NCBI GenBank assembly: GCA_015499985.1
Contig: JAAAUF010000233.1
Coordinates: 14,306 to 46,315, forward strand
Direction of reading: 5' to 3'
Source: Haplosporangium gracile
Taxonomy: Eukaryota > Mortierellomycota > Mortierellomycetes > Mortierellales > Mortierellaceae
Length of the DNA: 32,010 nt
Below, piece after piece: positions 1 to 10,418 of this stretch (position 1 is the first letter of the stretch; every line of letters starts with the position of its first letter). The notes below the pieces were generated by a model. It was given only the letters and a program-made list of their open reading frames with translations. It was not told the origin of the DNA and ran no database searches. Position numbers and translations under genes: made by a program.

Positions 1-124
1 AAAAAAAAAAAAAAAAGAATCAAATTTGTTCTGGTCGTGATATTTCCCCTTTGGTACAATGTCTCGCCGTTTACGCTATTCTTTCACACACTTAAAAACG
101 TATGAATGCAAAAGTTGATCTGTC

Positions 125-1225
125 ATGCGTGACTTTATTCATCGCTTCTACCCTTACCAAGCCCTCAAGTTGATGCTTCAACGCGTCCAACGACAACACC
201 AACGTCTTCCCGGAACAACAGCAACCACAACGACGGCTCATTCCTCATTAACTAACTCATCGGCCGCTTCACCTCCACCACCCCCGTTCGACCCAGTTCA
301 GGCACGCTCTCACCTCATCTCCTACTTCGCCACCCTCAAACACGCCGCCGCTTCTTCTGCTACTCAATCACTACCTACAACAAGAACACAACTCACCAGA
401 TCCCACCTGGGTTTCCACCTATCGATCCATCCCTCCCAAATCCCAAACGCTGGCCTCGGCGTCTACCTCCATCGCCACTTCATCCCCAACTCCACTTCCA
501 CCTCAACCACAACTCCAACAGTCCTTACAGGAACGATCGTTGCCCTTTACCCAGGAACTCTCTACAGACCCGGAGAAGCAATCTTCTTCAACTCACTCCA
601 GAACCGCTACATCCTCAAATGTGAAGACGGCATCTTTGTCGATGGCAAATCGACCGGTCTCTCGGGCTCGATCTTCCGATCTGCGAACGGGCGAGATAAT
701 TTCCCGGGCTGTGTCCCCACAGCCGATACTAGTTGGATGGTCAATTGGACCAAACTCTGGTCCTTAACTTTTCCTTCCGTATTACCTTCGCCATCGCGAT
801 CGCCAGTATCCAAAGATAAACCTACAACTACTAGCAATAAGAGCAGTGAGGAAGAAGGGATCGATACATCAACGATACTCAAGAACCCACTAGCAGTCGG
901 ACAGATCGTCAACAACGGGACCGCACAGTTCCCACCCAACGTCCGGTACCAAGAACTCGACATCCAAACACGCGATTTTCCGCTACAGCTACAAGAGTTC
1001 TTTCCCAACATCTGGTACTCCGGCGACTGGCATTCCTACGACCACGATGACAACGATGACAACGATGACAACGATGACAAAGATGACAAAGGTATAAAGG
1101 GAGAAGGTAGAGATGTGGAGCGGATACCGGGGAGTGGAGGACTGGATAGGCTAAGAACCGTCGTACTTGTTACCACGCGACCCATCGAAAACGACGAAGA
1201 GTTGTACTCGACTTACATTGAATAA
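125..1225 (+). CDS. SETD9: SETD9-like SET-domain protein
   Basis: A single-exon 366-residue protein that aligns from memory with animal SETD9, a SET-domain protein presumed to be a lysine methyltransferase with poorly known substrates. Family landmarks appear in order: AGLGVYL (109-115), YPGTLY (142-147), IFFNSL (153-158), CEDGIFVDG (166-174), RSANGRD (185-191), the insertion-prone loop, NPLAVGQIVNN (254-264), FPNIWYS (293-299) and the C-terminal DEELYSTY (357-364) that normally carries the catalytic tyrosine region. Compared with the roughly 300-residue animal protein it has a Thr/Ser/Pro-rich N-terminal stretch (30-90), a Ser/Lys-rich insert (about 210-250) and an acidic repeat insert (305-322). 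The ATG at 125 is the first in frame and gives the N-terminal basic, aromatic segment typical of the family. The stop codon overlaps an AATAAA. Convergent with the lunapark gene. The SETD9-type fold is well supported; enzymatic activity is inferred only. Confidence 0.88.
   Translation: MRDFIHRFYPYQALKLMLQRVQRQHQRLPGTTATTTTAHSSLTNSSAASPPPPPFDPVQARSHLISYFATLKHAAASSATQSLPTTRTQLTRSHLGFHLSIHPSQIPNAGLGVYLHRHFIPNSTSTSTTTPTVLTGTIVALYPGTLYRPGEAIFFNSLQNRYILKCEDGIFVDGKSTGLSGSIFRSANGRDNFPGCVPTADTSWMVNWTKLWSLTFPSVLPSPSRSPVSKDKPTTTSNKSSEEEGIDTSTILKNPLAVGQIVNNGTAQFPPNVRYQELDIQTRDFPLQLQEFFPNIWYSGDWHSYDHDDNDDNDDNDDKDDKGIKGEGRDVERIPGSGGLDRLRTVVLVTTRPIENDEELYSTYIE
1046..1090 (+). repeat. in-frame 9-bp tandem repeat (Asp-Asp-Asn/Lys)
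   Basis: Five uninterrupted copies of a 9-bp unit, three of gatgacaac followed by two of gatgacaaa, lie inside the SETD9-like reading frame and encode DDN DDN DDN DDK DDK. The unit is a multiple of three, so copy-number change keeps frame. It sits in a surface-loop insert just before the last SET-domain strands. Confidence 0.95.
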
Positions 1226-1226
1226 A
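1221..1226 (+). promoter_or_regulatory. poly(A) signal overlapping the SETD9-like stop codon
   Basis: AATAAA whose bases 3-5 form the TAA stop of the SETD9-like gene. A further AT-rich stretch follows to about 1260. It is the closest canonical signal to the stop; use is not proven. Confidence 0.5.
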
Positions 1227-1528
1227 CAAGTTTAAATAATAATTATTTTGCAATTTTTATTTGTCTTTTTCTGTGTATGTGTTTCCTTGAGGTTTTCAGA
1301 AGTGATAAGCATATTGAAGTATGTGTGCGTAAGTGTGTGGTGTGTGTTTATGAGAGTATGTCGTTTCGGTTGGATCGTCAATGATATTTGGTATGAAGAA
1401 AAAAGTCATGAAAAGTAAAAACTATTGTTGTTTTTGAACGGAAAAGGGTTTGGTTCTGACGGAAATATGAAAACAGATGAAAAGAAAAAAAAAAAAAGAG
1501 TTCTGCCTGACAAGCAGGTACTTCACGC
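1226..1528. other. convergent intergenic region, no gene seen
   Basis: This is the 3' flank shared by the SETD9-like gene (+) and lunapark (-). It contains GT-rich stretches (1320-1350) typical of downstream cleavage elements and a 13-base A run at 1486-1498. No open frame of interest was found. Confidence 0.6.
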
Positions 1529-4224
1529 TCATGCGCGCTTGGACTTCTTCTTTCCTCCTGTTTTCGTCTTGCTTGCAGACTTAGCGGGCTTGGACTCTAC
1601 GACATCTTCAGAACCGACAACATATCCTTGTGCGCCATCAGTATCCTCATCCGCGCTCTCCTCATCATGGTGCACTCCCTCAGCATCGCTGTCATGCCAG
1701 TTGTTGACAAATTCGATATCCTCCGACTCGGAGGAGCGCTCTCCAGTAGGGACATGGTCTGAAATGGGCTCAGGGCTAGTACCCTCCGAGAGTCCAGGTC
1801 CATCGTGGTGATGATGGTGTTTATGCTGGTGATGTTGATGATGGTCATCAGGGCGAGGCGAACGGTCCATTGAAGGTGCGGGTGAAGGCTCTCTGGAAAA
1901 GGGCAATGGCTTCTCCACGGCACGAAGAAAGGTAGAGTCTGGGTTGGCCGATGAGTGAATTCCTGCAGCAGCCAAGCGTGTCTTTCTACGCGAAGCGTTG
2001 AAAAAGTTGCATTTTGGGCACGTATATTCTAGTATAGCCAACGAAAAGAACCCAAACGATTAGGACCTGTTTACCCAACAGTCAACCTGACGAACATGCC
2101 CAAAGCAACAAAACAGAACAGGGTGACTTACGGATGTCTTCAATTTCCTGGGGAAGGGCGAGTCCGTTGTGCGCAAAGCATTGTCCACAGATAAGCGCAT
2201 ACTTGGTATCGGGTCCCTCTTCGCCAACAATCACATCTACAATCTTATCGTACCAGTGTCTCTCGTTACTGAGTGATCCATATGGTGGAGACATGGCATG
2301 ATTGGGCTGTCCAGGTCCGTAAGGCATCTGATCTGGGGCACGGGGTCCGTTATGATAACCTTGAGGTCTTTGACCCATGTGAGGAGGCTGAGATTGCATT
2401 CCTGATGACATACCCATAGAACGACCCTGGAGAGCTGGGTTCATAGGTCCATTGATGACATTCTGTCCCTGGCGCTGTCTCAGACCGGGATCTATCATGT
2501 TGGTCTGTTGAGATCTAGGCTGTCCGTTTTGCTGTGCTGGGTTGGGTCGGCCATCAGGTCCTGAAGGTCTAGCGCCATTGGGCCGCTGTTGCTGAGATGA
2601 TGGCTATACCATGATATAAGACATGGTAATGCAATTCGTTAGATGTGGACAGAAGGGCGAGATAATTGTGTATGACGAAACCAATAAGCGTGGAACTCCA
2701 ACTCCTGTCATTTTCAATGCATATATCGTCTGTTATTTCCTTACGTCGTATCGTTCCAAAAGGGTCTTTGTTGAGTAGTAGGCAGTCTTCTTCTTGAGCT
2801 CCTCAACCTTGATCCTCTGGTCGGCGCGCAAAAGACTCAACTGTGACTCTATTAATGGATTGACATTCAGAAAAATACAAATAAAAGGGCAGGGGGTCAA
2901 TTTGTGGGGTTGCGAATAACAAGCCAAGAAAAATGGCCAGGAGGAGCGTGATCCGAAAAGAACGGTAGACAAAAACCATGTCATCATTTTATCGTCGGGA
3001 ATTTGGTCGTCCACATCGACACGCGCTTGAAGAAAAAAAGTCCCGTCAATGCCTCCATTACCTTCGTTGGTCTTTGCACGCTTGTACCAGAGAGCGATTA
3101 CCGAACGTCCAGAGTAAATGCTGTTCAATGGGAAGATGCCAACGAAGCAGGAAAAAGAAACGAAAAAATACCGTTAGTCGGCGTGCAAATGCATTACTCA
3201 CAGTATCCCGCCTTTAAATTACAACCACCCCTAGATTGGCTGACAAGAGATGGGAAATGTTGACCAGTTGACCAAATGGTCACTTCCCCTCTTGCTGTAA
3301 CGACCACAAACAACATCAAAGAGCAAATCTTGCATCAGCAGCAAGAAAGGAGGGCCTTGCTTACACAGGGATTCCGAGGACAACGACAGCAAAGGCAAGT
3401 GCCCATCTCTGGGGATCCTCGTAGTACTGCCGATGGAGATAGAGGCCAAAGACCGCAGTATATCCAATCCAGCTGAGGACAGAGTAGATGAGCCAGAGAC
3501 CCATCATGCGTTTCTCTCGAAGGTTGACGGCCGAGAGTCGCATCTCTGCCTTCCTGATATTGCTGTCGAGGTCCGACAGAATCTTTTCATAGTCAGAGTC
3601 GTTGCTCTATTTGCAATAAAAGGTTAGTAGTACGTCCAGAGATAGTAAAAATGAAAAACAAGGTGCAGATTGAGGATGAGTATGAGTTGAGGTGTGTTGT
3701 GTTGTGAACAAATAGAAAAAGAGGTGAGCCTGCACACTCTATGGTTGTACTGGCACGAGCATTTTGCATTGTCGGATGCTTCTAATCCTGTGTTGTTCGA
3801 GACTTTTGTATTCACGCTGGCGTGAGCATGAGCTGAAAGAGAGAGCATTAAACAATATCCTGGAAACTAGCCTTCCGTCTTTGTCTTTCCGCCTCGTTGG
3901 TTGTGTATGACCCTTTGGTCTCCAATCGTCCCTGCAAGTGTTTTCCAGTTTGCAAAAGAAAGTAGTAGCTCCCCCTGTCTGATTCCTGCAGGGGTCGTCT
4001 ACACTCAGGGGTCTGCCGTGTGGTTGTGTGTGTCTGGGGTTTCTGTCTTGGCAGCTCGCCTGACACTTCCTGTACTCCATTATGATCCCGCTCCTGTTCC
4101 TTCTTTTGAAGTTTGGATGACGAGCCTGTAGTAAAAGGTTCCTGTTCGCTGGCGTCCGAAAAGAGGAGGAGAGAACTCAGGGTGGTGAGTGTACCTGACG
4201 CAGCCGCGAGATGATGCCACCCAT
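1529..4224 (-). CDS. LNP1: lunapark (Lnp1), ER three-way junction protein
   Basis: Six exons on the minus strand: 4224-4195, 3606-3365, 3120-3062, 2848-2745, 2603-2132, 2028-1529; total 1407 nt, 468 residues, all phases consistent. The protein starts MGGIISRLRQ, the myristoylation-type lunapark N-terminus. It then has a short coiled coil (about 14-45), two membrane segments (46-67 and 78-102), a second coiled coil (111-145), a Pro/Gln/Met-rich linker and the lunapark zinc ribbon with C284-x2-C287 and C306-x2-C309. Lunapark proteins stabilise three-way junctions of the tubular ER, with both termini in the cytosol. The last intron (2029-2131) falls between the two zinc knuckles. The C-terminal tail is acidic and Ser-rich, with a His-rich stretch around 1800-1850 and a final Lys-rich end. 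The first intron (588 nt) is long compared with the other four (103-244 nt), so an extra small exon cannot be excluded. Divergent from the borealin gene. Confidence 0.93.
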
Positions 4225-4812
4225 TGTTGTAAGTATTGCTGGGTTGAGTGTGTGGGTGTGTAAGTGTTTGAAAAGTGGAAATAAATGAAATAGAAAGAAA
4301 TAAAAAAACGTGTGTCCGTTGTGTGTGAAGGTGTGATTGGTTGGTTAGGTCATTCAGAATAGGTGAAAAAAAGAAGAAAGTAGAAAACAGAAAAGGGAGA
4401 AAAAGGAAAGGGAAAGAGCGTGAAAGAAAAGAAAAGAAAAGAAAAGAGAAAAAGCAAAAAAGAAGGAACAGAAAGAAAAAGACTTAATGGGAAGAATCAA
4501 AGAAGAATAAGAAGAGGTACAGTACAAGAACAAAAGCGAGACCATGCGCGTGTTCGCCTGTGGGTGGGCATTGTTGAACTCCAAGCATAATAAAAATGAA
4601 CAACGAAAAATCGTCACGTGTGTCTTGAGTCAGTTGTTGTTGCTTTTCAAACAAAAAAGTCTGTATTTCTTTCCTTCTTCTAACCATTCATTCATCTCCC
4701 AAGCATCGTCAAGGACAACTCACCACACACGGACACATTCAAGGCACTCAGGCGCACATTAACACACAACAAAGGAAGAACGCGCTTTATCATCATACAG
4801 GAAAACTATATC
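4225..4812. promoter_or_regulatory. divergent promoter region of lunapark and borealin genes
   Basis: These 588 bp separate two opposite start codons. On the lunapark side (4366-4490) lies a nearly pure purine tract on the + strand, pyrimidine on the lunapark coding strand, including several GAAAA units. A palindromic E-box CACGTG occurs at 4615-4620. The borealin side (4660-4800) is CT/CA-rich. No TATA box close to either start is convincing. Confidence 0.5.
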
Positions 4813-6214
4813 ATGGCACGACTTAACTTCAACTCGCCATCAAGGACAAGCAATACATCAGCACCAACCTCCTCAAGGAATAAAATAGTCGCTGCCACCA
4901 CTTCAACTTTAACAACAACAGCATCACGGTCATTCCGCCTCCAAGATTCAGATAATCCCTTTCAGGAGGCATTACCTTTTTCATCTTCCGCAACAGCAGC
5001 AACAGCAGCAACAGCTCCTGTACCCTCAGATACCATCGCATCATCAACTTCTAGAACAACAGTATCGACTTCTATGTCCCGCACTACACAACAAACCGCA
5101 ACCACCAGCAATAATAGGACGACAACAGCTCAAATGCCGCCAACGAAAGCAGTTTCCACCACCAATAACACTACAACGGCAACAACAATAAGTCGCACGA
5201 TAGCTTCAGGTCAAAATGGTCGTCAGGATTCAAGAGACGATCACGACGATTACGATAAACATATCCCAGAAGACGAACACGGGAACGAAGACAATACGGA
5301 CGACGACGATCGCCACGGTGATGAAATAGGAGAACAAGCAGAGAACCCACTCATCCACCTCACCCAAAACCAACGCGAGGCCGCTGTCGAAAACTTAGAA
5401 ATCGAGAGTACGTCTTCCCTCATTCCTCTTTCCGTTGTCAAGCCGTAATTAGATCAATCGACAACATCCTTATATTTACACACAAAGCTAACACCATATC
5501 AACCCCACTTCCTCCAACACCAAAAAAAAAACATTAGCAATGGACAGGATACAGAAGCTACGAGCATCGATTGGCGTATTAACAAACTCGCTCAAGTTCA
5601 GAGCCGAGGCCGAAGTCAATCGCCTTCCTGCCGCCATCCGCACCATGACCGTTGAAGATTTCTGGTTCATCTACAATGGTAGCGCCAAAGAATACCTCGA
5701 ACAACAGGCTAAATCCAAATCCGTTGCCAATACCGCCTTCCTCCACGCCCTCGGCATGGTCGATCAAAAGAGGTACTTTGTTTATTTACATTTTTATATT
5801 TCCAGTTTGATTTTCTTGGCCGTTGTGAAGTTTACTGACAAAAGTGTCTTCTCTCGCTCCTTGCGGTAATATAGGAAACGGGAAACGCCAGGACCAACGG
5901 ATGATTTGTGGCAACAGAAGAAAAAGAACCGGGACGAGCAACGTCAGGTACAAAAAACTATACGCATTCTTTACATAATTTGTGAATTTGCTCCGCAATT
6001 AAATGCTGCGTATGTGTCATTAACAACGAATCCTCAAATGATATAGAAACAACCACAGGCGATAGGACAGAGCCGTAGTAGCAATATGAACAGCAGTAGT
6101 GCAAGCCACCATCATCGACCCTTACACCAATCAGAACGATACTACCCATACCAAAATCAGCAACAGCAGCGTCGCCAAAGTCCATTTGTAGGGTCTCGTT
6201 CAGGACGTCAATAA
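4813..6214 (+). CDS. NBL1: borealin / Nbl1-like chromosomal passenger complex subunit
   Basis: Four exons: 4813-5407, 5538-5772, 5875-5947, 6047-6214; total 1071 nt, 356 residues. Junction phases agree and donors are GTACGT, GTACTT and GTACAA. The recognisable part is the borealin N-terminal (Nbl1) domain at about 185-260. It begins NQREAAVENLEIE and continues across intron 1 with a heptad-like helix and the signature EVNRLPAAIRTMT, which matches the RiP-x-x-lR core of Nbl1/borealin. This segment forms the three-helix bundle with survivin (Bir1) and INCENP (Sli15) that places Aurora B at centromeres. Before it lies a 180-residue Ser/Thr-rich, then acidic region with no domain; after it comes a Lys/Arg-rich, then Gln/Ser/His-rich tail. 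Yeast Nbl1 is only about 70 residues and animal borealin carries the domain at its N-terminus, so the internal position is unusual. No C-terminal borealin dimerisation domain was recognised. Confidence 0.82.
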
Positions 6215-6296
6215 TACCACGGAATATTCAAGCAGCAATGACATAGCATGGAAGTTTTGTTCAGTATAGTGTTTTACAATCATGAACGAGAAATAC

Positions 6297-6302
6297 TTTA
6301 TT
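6297..6302 (-). promoter_or_regulatory. poly(A) signal of the RING ligase gene
   Basis: AATAAA read on the minus strand, 26 nt beyond the TGA of the last exon proposed for the Asi-type gene. Its position supports that exon as the true 3' end. Confidence 0.55.
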
Positions 6303-6327
6303 TAAACTTGTATCCGTCACGGACCGA

Positions 6328-9300
6328 TCAGGGTAAAAAGATCTTGGAGTACCCTTGGACATCGCTTCGACAGCAAGGGCATTGTTTGTACCGCTAAGAT
6401 CAAAGTCAATACAGAACAAGCGGATATGGGTTAGAACTCCTTCTTTCTATTCTTCAGCAAAAAGCGCCCAAACGAAGAAACAGTGTCATTTACCCTGGAC
6501 GCCAGCACTTCACGGCATTCATTACAAAGTGCAAGGCATCGACACGGCCTCAACAATACGCCTCTGGGCTCCATCTGACAGACTACACACAGTAGACGCC
6601 CATACATCGTCCCTTCCTCTTCCTGTTGATCAGCAGTTGCTCTTTTGGACGCCAGCGGTGGGGGACTCATGTCATCCCCATGCAACGATGAGGTCGATAT
6701 TGGTGCTGTTCTTGATGTCGACGACGGTACTGGTGCCGACACAGTCTCTCCAACAGTTTTACGATACTTGTTCAAAACCGCCAGCAGCACTCGATCATCC
6801 GCCTCTGGATCTGATGTACGACGTTCCTTCCTCCTTGACCGCTTCTGCTGTTGACTACTACTGCTACTGCTGCTGCTGTAGTTGTTGCTATTGTGGGTTC
6901 CTGTCAAGACGAGGCGATGTTGTGAGCGGGTTAACGGTGTGTCCTGCATCCGTCCCGACAAGAAAATGCTCATGAACGATGTGTCCAAGAAGAAATCTTG
7001 CAATGAACTCAATCTTGGCCGTCCAAAGGGAAGTCTTTGAATAGCCAGATCCTCCCCATCGTCATTATCGAGTTGCTCAAGACCTTCTCCTTCCTCTTCA
7101 GAATCCAGGGGCGTATCGTATGCACGACGTCGAATGCCAAAAGTTGTTTCCGCGCCTCCAGTGCTGTCTCCTGCATCAGCAGTATTATCATCCTCACTCT
7201 CGGTGTCACTCCCATCATCTTTATCCTCGCTGTCCTCCAGATCCATGTAGTCGACATCGTAGTCTTCATTTTCGTCGTCGGAAATAGTCAAATCTCTCGA
7301 CAAAAACTCGCTGTAGAGCTCCCTCTCTTCTTCCTCATCCAGAGCTGAGGCCGCGAGGTACTGGCCGACTTCAAACCGATGCATCGTCAACTCTCGTTCC
7401 TGCTGAGCCTTCTCCAAAGCGTTTTCGATCGACGTCCTCAGCTGGATGTAGTCCTGCACCGACATGCGAGCATTGGAAATGGGGCGGATAGTCCGCTTAA
7501 AGCGAGCAGGGACAATTCGGTTGTAGGCGCCGTAGGTCATCTCTGCTATTAATTTGCCGCTACTCACACAAAACTCTCTCATGACGTTGAATCGATTGCG
7601 CCGCCGAGAGATCGTCTGTCGTTGCCCGGGTGTCTCCACCACATCCGCCATCTCGTTCGAGAATCCTGACGTTGCTGGTGCTCGGAAACGCTGACCACGC
7701 ATTCCAAACGAAAACGAGTACGAAGTTGAGGATGATCCTGTCTGAGCACCCTGTGATTGGTCCCCTGAAGATAATGTCGAACGTGACTTTGACTTTTGCT
7801 TGTCGAGCAGGGTTCCGAAAGGCACAATAACTGCATCCACCTCATTCCTGAATCCTACGCCCCGAGTCGCCTCCATACACGCCCGTCCGACTTTAAACAC
7901 CGCAAGTCCATATTCCTCGTCCCGAGCTGGCATAGCTCTGGGTTCAAACATCTGCCTCCTGACATTGCCTCCAGTGACGATATAAGTCAACGCATGAAGC
8001 GTCATCTAAAATAGGTTGGAGACACAAAAAAAAGGGTTAGAGTAGTCCTGCGTAGTCATGCTTGTTGTTGTTGTTTGTTGAGGCACCTTGCCCTATTTCG
8101 ATCGCAATACACGTCCTCTCTCCTCTCTTATTTCCTCTGTCAACTCTGTCCTCCCACACCTCTCTCTCCTGTCTTTTTTTTTTCTTGGTTAGTTTATCCT
8201 TGTGTGTTGTGCAGTCTCATTTTTAGCAGCTTACCGAAATACCAACCATCATGATGACAACTACTTCTGGCAACCGTGTCAACAACTGGAGAGATGGATA
8301 AGTGTTGGACCGATGGTATATGGCAAAGGCAAAGTGTGCCAGATCCAAAACGCCCCAGAATGTCGTTACTGCCAATCGATAGTTCTTGCCCCGACTCGAG
8401 AGACTCAGGAACTGAAGCGTCAGCAACTGACAGACCTGAATCAACGAGATGACAAGGATATCGCGTCCATATGGCGTGAAATGGAACAAGATCGCCCACT
8501 CCAGCATGTTGGTGGTCTGTTCATGGCTCCCGTTGGAGTGCAGATTGGCGATAAATGAATCAATCGTACAGGAGACGCCCATGGCGATGAAGCTGAGCCA
8601 GAGTGCGTGCGATTCGTTGTACGACGTTTTGAAGTAGGACATCCAGCCCGGGCCTAGTCCCGTCCCTACTCCGCTGTCCTGAGTGACAAGTGCTAGGGTG
8701 ATGAGCGCGCTCTTCATCAAGAGATAGAACGACGGTAGTTTGAGCGCGAACTGGACAGACATCTTCAAGGGGTGAGGGTTCCTGGGGGCGACAATTGCAT
8801 TAATCCTGTTCAGTACAATGCTCTGTACCCATTCGAGTGAAGGAAAGAGAATTGGGCAGCGGTCAGATTTTTGTGCTTTGACGTGCGTGCATTTTACATG
8901 AACTCCCGTTTGTTACACCCGGATCACGGAAAAACGGGAAAGAAGAAGGGAAGAGCGAAAGCAATAGAGATAACAAAAACGTCGACCCACCATGAAACAG
9001 AGCAACAGAAAGTATGGACTCGTGAAAAAGTGGATCATGGATGGTTGCGGATGCAATAGCCTTCCGTTATGTAGTCCATATCCAGCCATACCTCCAGATC
9101 CACTACCGCCTGTCGACACGGTGGCTGCGGCTGCTCCACTCCCTGACGCAGCACCGGCAGCGGCAGCAGCAGCAGAGGCATTCGCATTAGCAACGACCGC
9201 GCTTCCTCCTGACAGTCCAGCAGATGCTCCAGCTCCAGCTCCAGCTCCACTGCTGTCGCTACTTGCCACGCCGCTGAGGCTGTTGCCTGTCCCAAAGCCG

Positions 9301-9488
9301 TCAAAGGGTCCGACCAGTTTGGATGAGCCCAACACAGTGTGTTCAATCGCCCGTCGCATATCCCAGAGGCCTCTGGGGATATGGTCCCGGATAGAGTCAG
9401 ATATAAAAAGGAAGGGCCGACGGACGTAACCGCGGAGGGGTAGGTAGAGTGCCCTGGAGCATAATTCCAGGGTCTCTACAAAGGGCAT
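6328..9488 (-). CDS. multi-pass membrane RING E3 ubiquitin ligase, Asi1/Asi3-like
   Basis: Four minus-strand exons: 9488-8991, 8822-8235, 8005-6494, 6393-6328; 2664 nt, 887 residues, all junctions phase 0. The start is the ATG at 9488; an in-frame upstream TTG is not used. After an Ala/Ser/Gly-rich stretch come about five to six membrane segments, the first formed across intron 1 (YFLLLCFM joined to SIVLNRI), the last ending in a conserved-looking LHALTYIVTGGN near 365-375. A long acidic and Ser-rich cytosolic or nucleoplasmic part follows. The C-terminal RING has C835-x2-C838, C850-x-C852, C856-x2-C859 and, from the last exon only, C871-x2-C874, then ends GYSKIFLP. The order (N-terminal helices, C-terminal RING with RPCRCLALC) is that of yeast Asi1/Asi3, inner nuclear membrane ligases that degrade Stp1/Stp2 and misplaced membrane proteins. 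The same job here is inference. Without the 66-nt last exon the ORF reads through to 6431 and lacks the final zinc ligands. Confidence 0.84.
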
Positions 9489-10160
9489 CTGGATTCGTTG
9501 CAACAGGGTGAAAGAAGCGAATGTTGAAGGTTGTGGTGCTTCTCCTGGGAAAAAATGAGAGAAGGTGGGTTGTTTCCTGTTAATGAGCTGTTGTTGCTAT
9601 TGTTGAGGCGGGTGTTGCTTTGTGTGTGAGTGTGTGAGTATTGATTGTATTGTCGTTGCTAATGAGAACTAGGAAAACACAAGATCAGAATTGCGGAAGG
9701 AGATGAAGCAAGGGTAAAAGGGGAGGAGAGAAAACACAAGGTGGAGAAGGCAAGAGTGACGAGAACTAGAAGAAGGGGGGAAAGTGAGAAGTAGAAGAGT
9801 GAGAAGAAGAGGAGGGGATGTGCTAGTTTTTTTTCCTGAGGTCGAGAAGAACGAAGTGTGAAAGTGATGCTTAGAGGAAGGGATGAATGCAAGGATGAAT
9901 AATGAAGGCGTGATGAAAGGAAGAAAAGAGTAAAGAAAAAGTAAGAAAGGAAAAGACAGGCAGGGCAACTGTGGGAACAGGGAAGAGGTATGGAAGAAAG
10001 AATGAACAAAAAAATAAAAAAGAGCAACGCGATATCATCATACGCTCGCTATGTGTGCCCATCCATGAGCGGAAACAACCGTCAATTCGATCTTTGTAAT
10101 TGTCGCTCTTGCCAATTCATTGTTGGGGCAAATGGGCTTATGTGTATTTCTAGCTTAGTG

Positions 10161-10184
10161 TGCTGGTGCTGGTGCTGGTGCTGG
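10161..10184. repeat. 6-bp microsatellite (tgctgg)4
   Basis: Four perfect copies of tgctgg, in the 3' flank of the MARVEL-like gene, followed by an imperfect GTGGTG-rich stretch to about 10212. Confidence 0.9.
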
Positions 10185-10380
10185 ATATGTAGCGGTGGTA
10201 GTGGTGGTGCTCACATCGGGCGATAACGACGATCCTCTGTCTAGAGTCAAGAGTGAAGAGCGTGTCGGAGTTGGCAGAAGTGTAATGCCATCCCTGCTTG
10301 CTTGCCCTAGTCTGCTTGTGTAGCGAATGGTCGTGTTGGTAGTGGTGGTTTTTCTTTCCAGGTTGTTGATTGTCTCTTCC

Positions 10381-10418
10381 CTGTCCTCGTCGTTCTTCCC
10401 TGTCCTCGTCGTTCTTCC
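10381..10418. repeat. 19-bp tandem duplication
   Basis: Two perfect copies of a 19-bp unit (10381-10399 and 10400-10418), beginning ctgtcctcgt and ending ttcttcc, with partial copies on both sides. It lies 171 bp downstream of the MARVEL-like stop codon. Confidence 0.9.

Noticed and set aside
1..16. A16 run at the window start
   Set aside because: It could be a poly(A) tract of a retro-element, but nothing upstream is visible, so it cannot be interpreted.
607..1011. Antisense frame of 134 codons in the SETD9-like gene
   Set aside because: Shadow of the coding strand; Ser/Leu-rich without family features, while the sense frame matches a known family.
3739..4128. Possible extra exon inside lunapark intron 1
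   Set aside because: An open stretch with an acceptor-like CTACAG exists, but its frame does not join in phase and has no lunapark similarity, whereas exon 1 and the exon at 3606 join directly in phase 0.
9035..9429. Plus-strand Ala/Pro-rich frame of 145 codons
   Set aside because: It is the antisense of the Ala/Ser/Gly-rich N-terminal region of the RING ligase gene; GC-rich triplet repeats read open on both strands.
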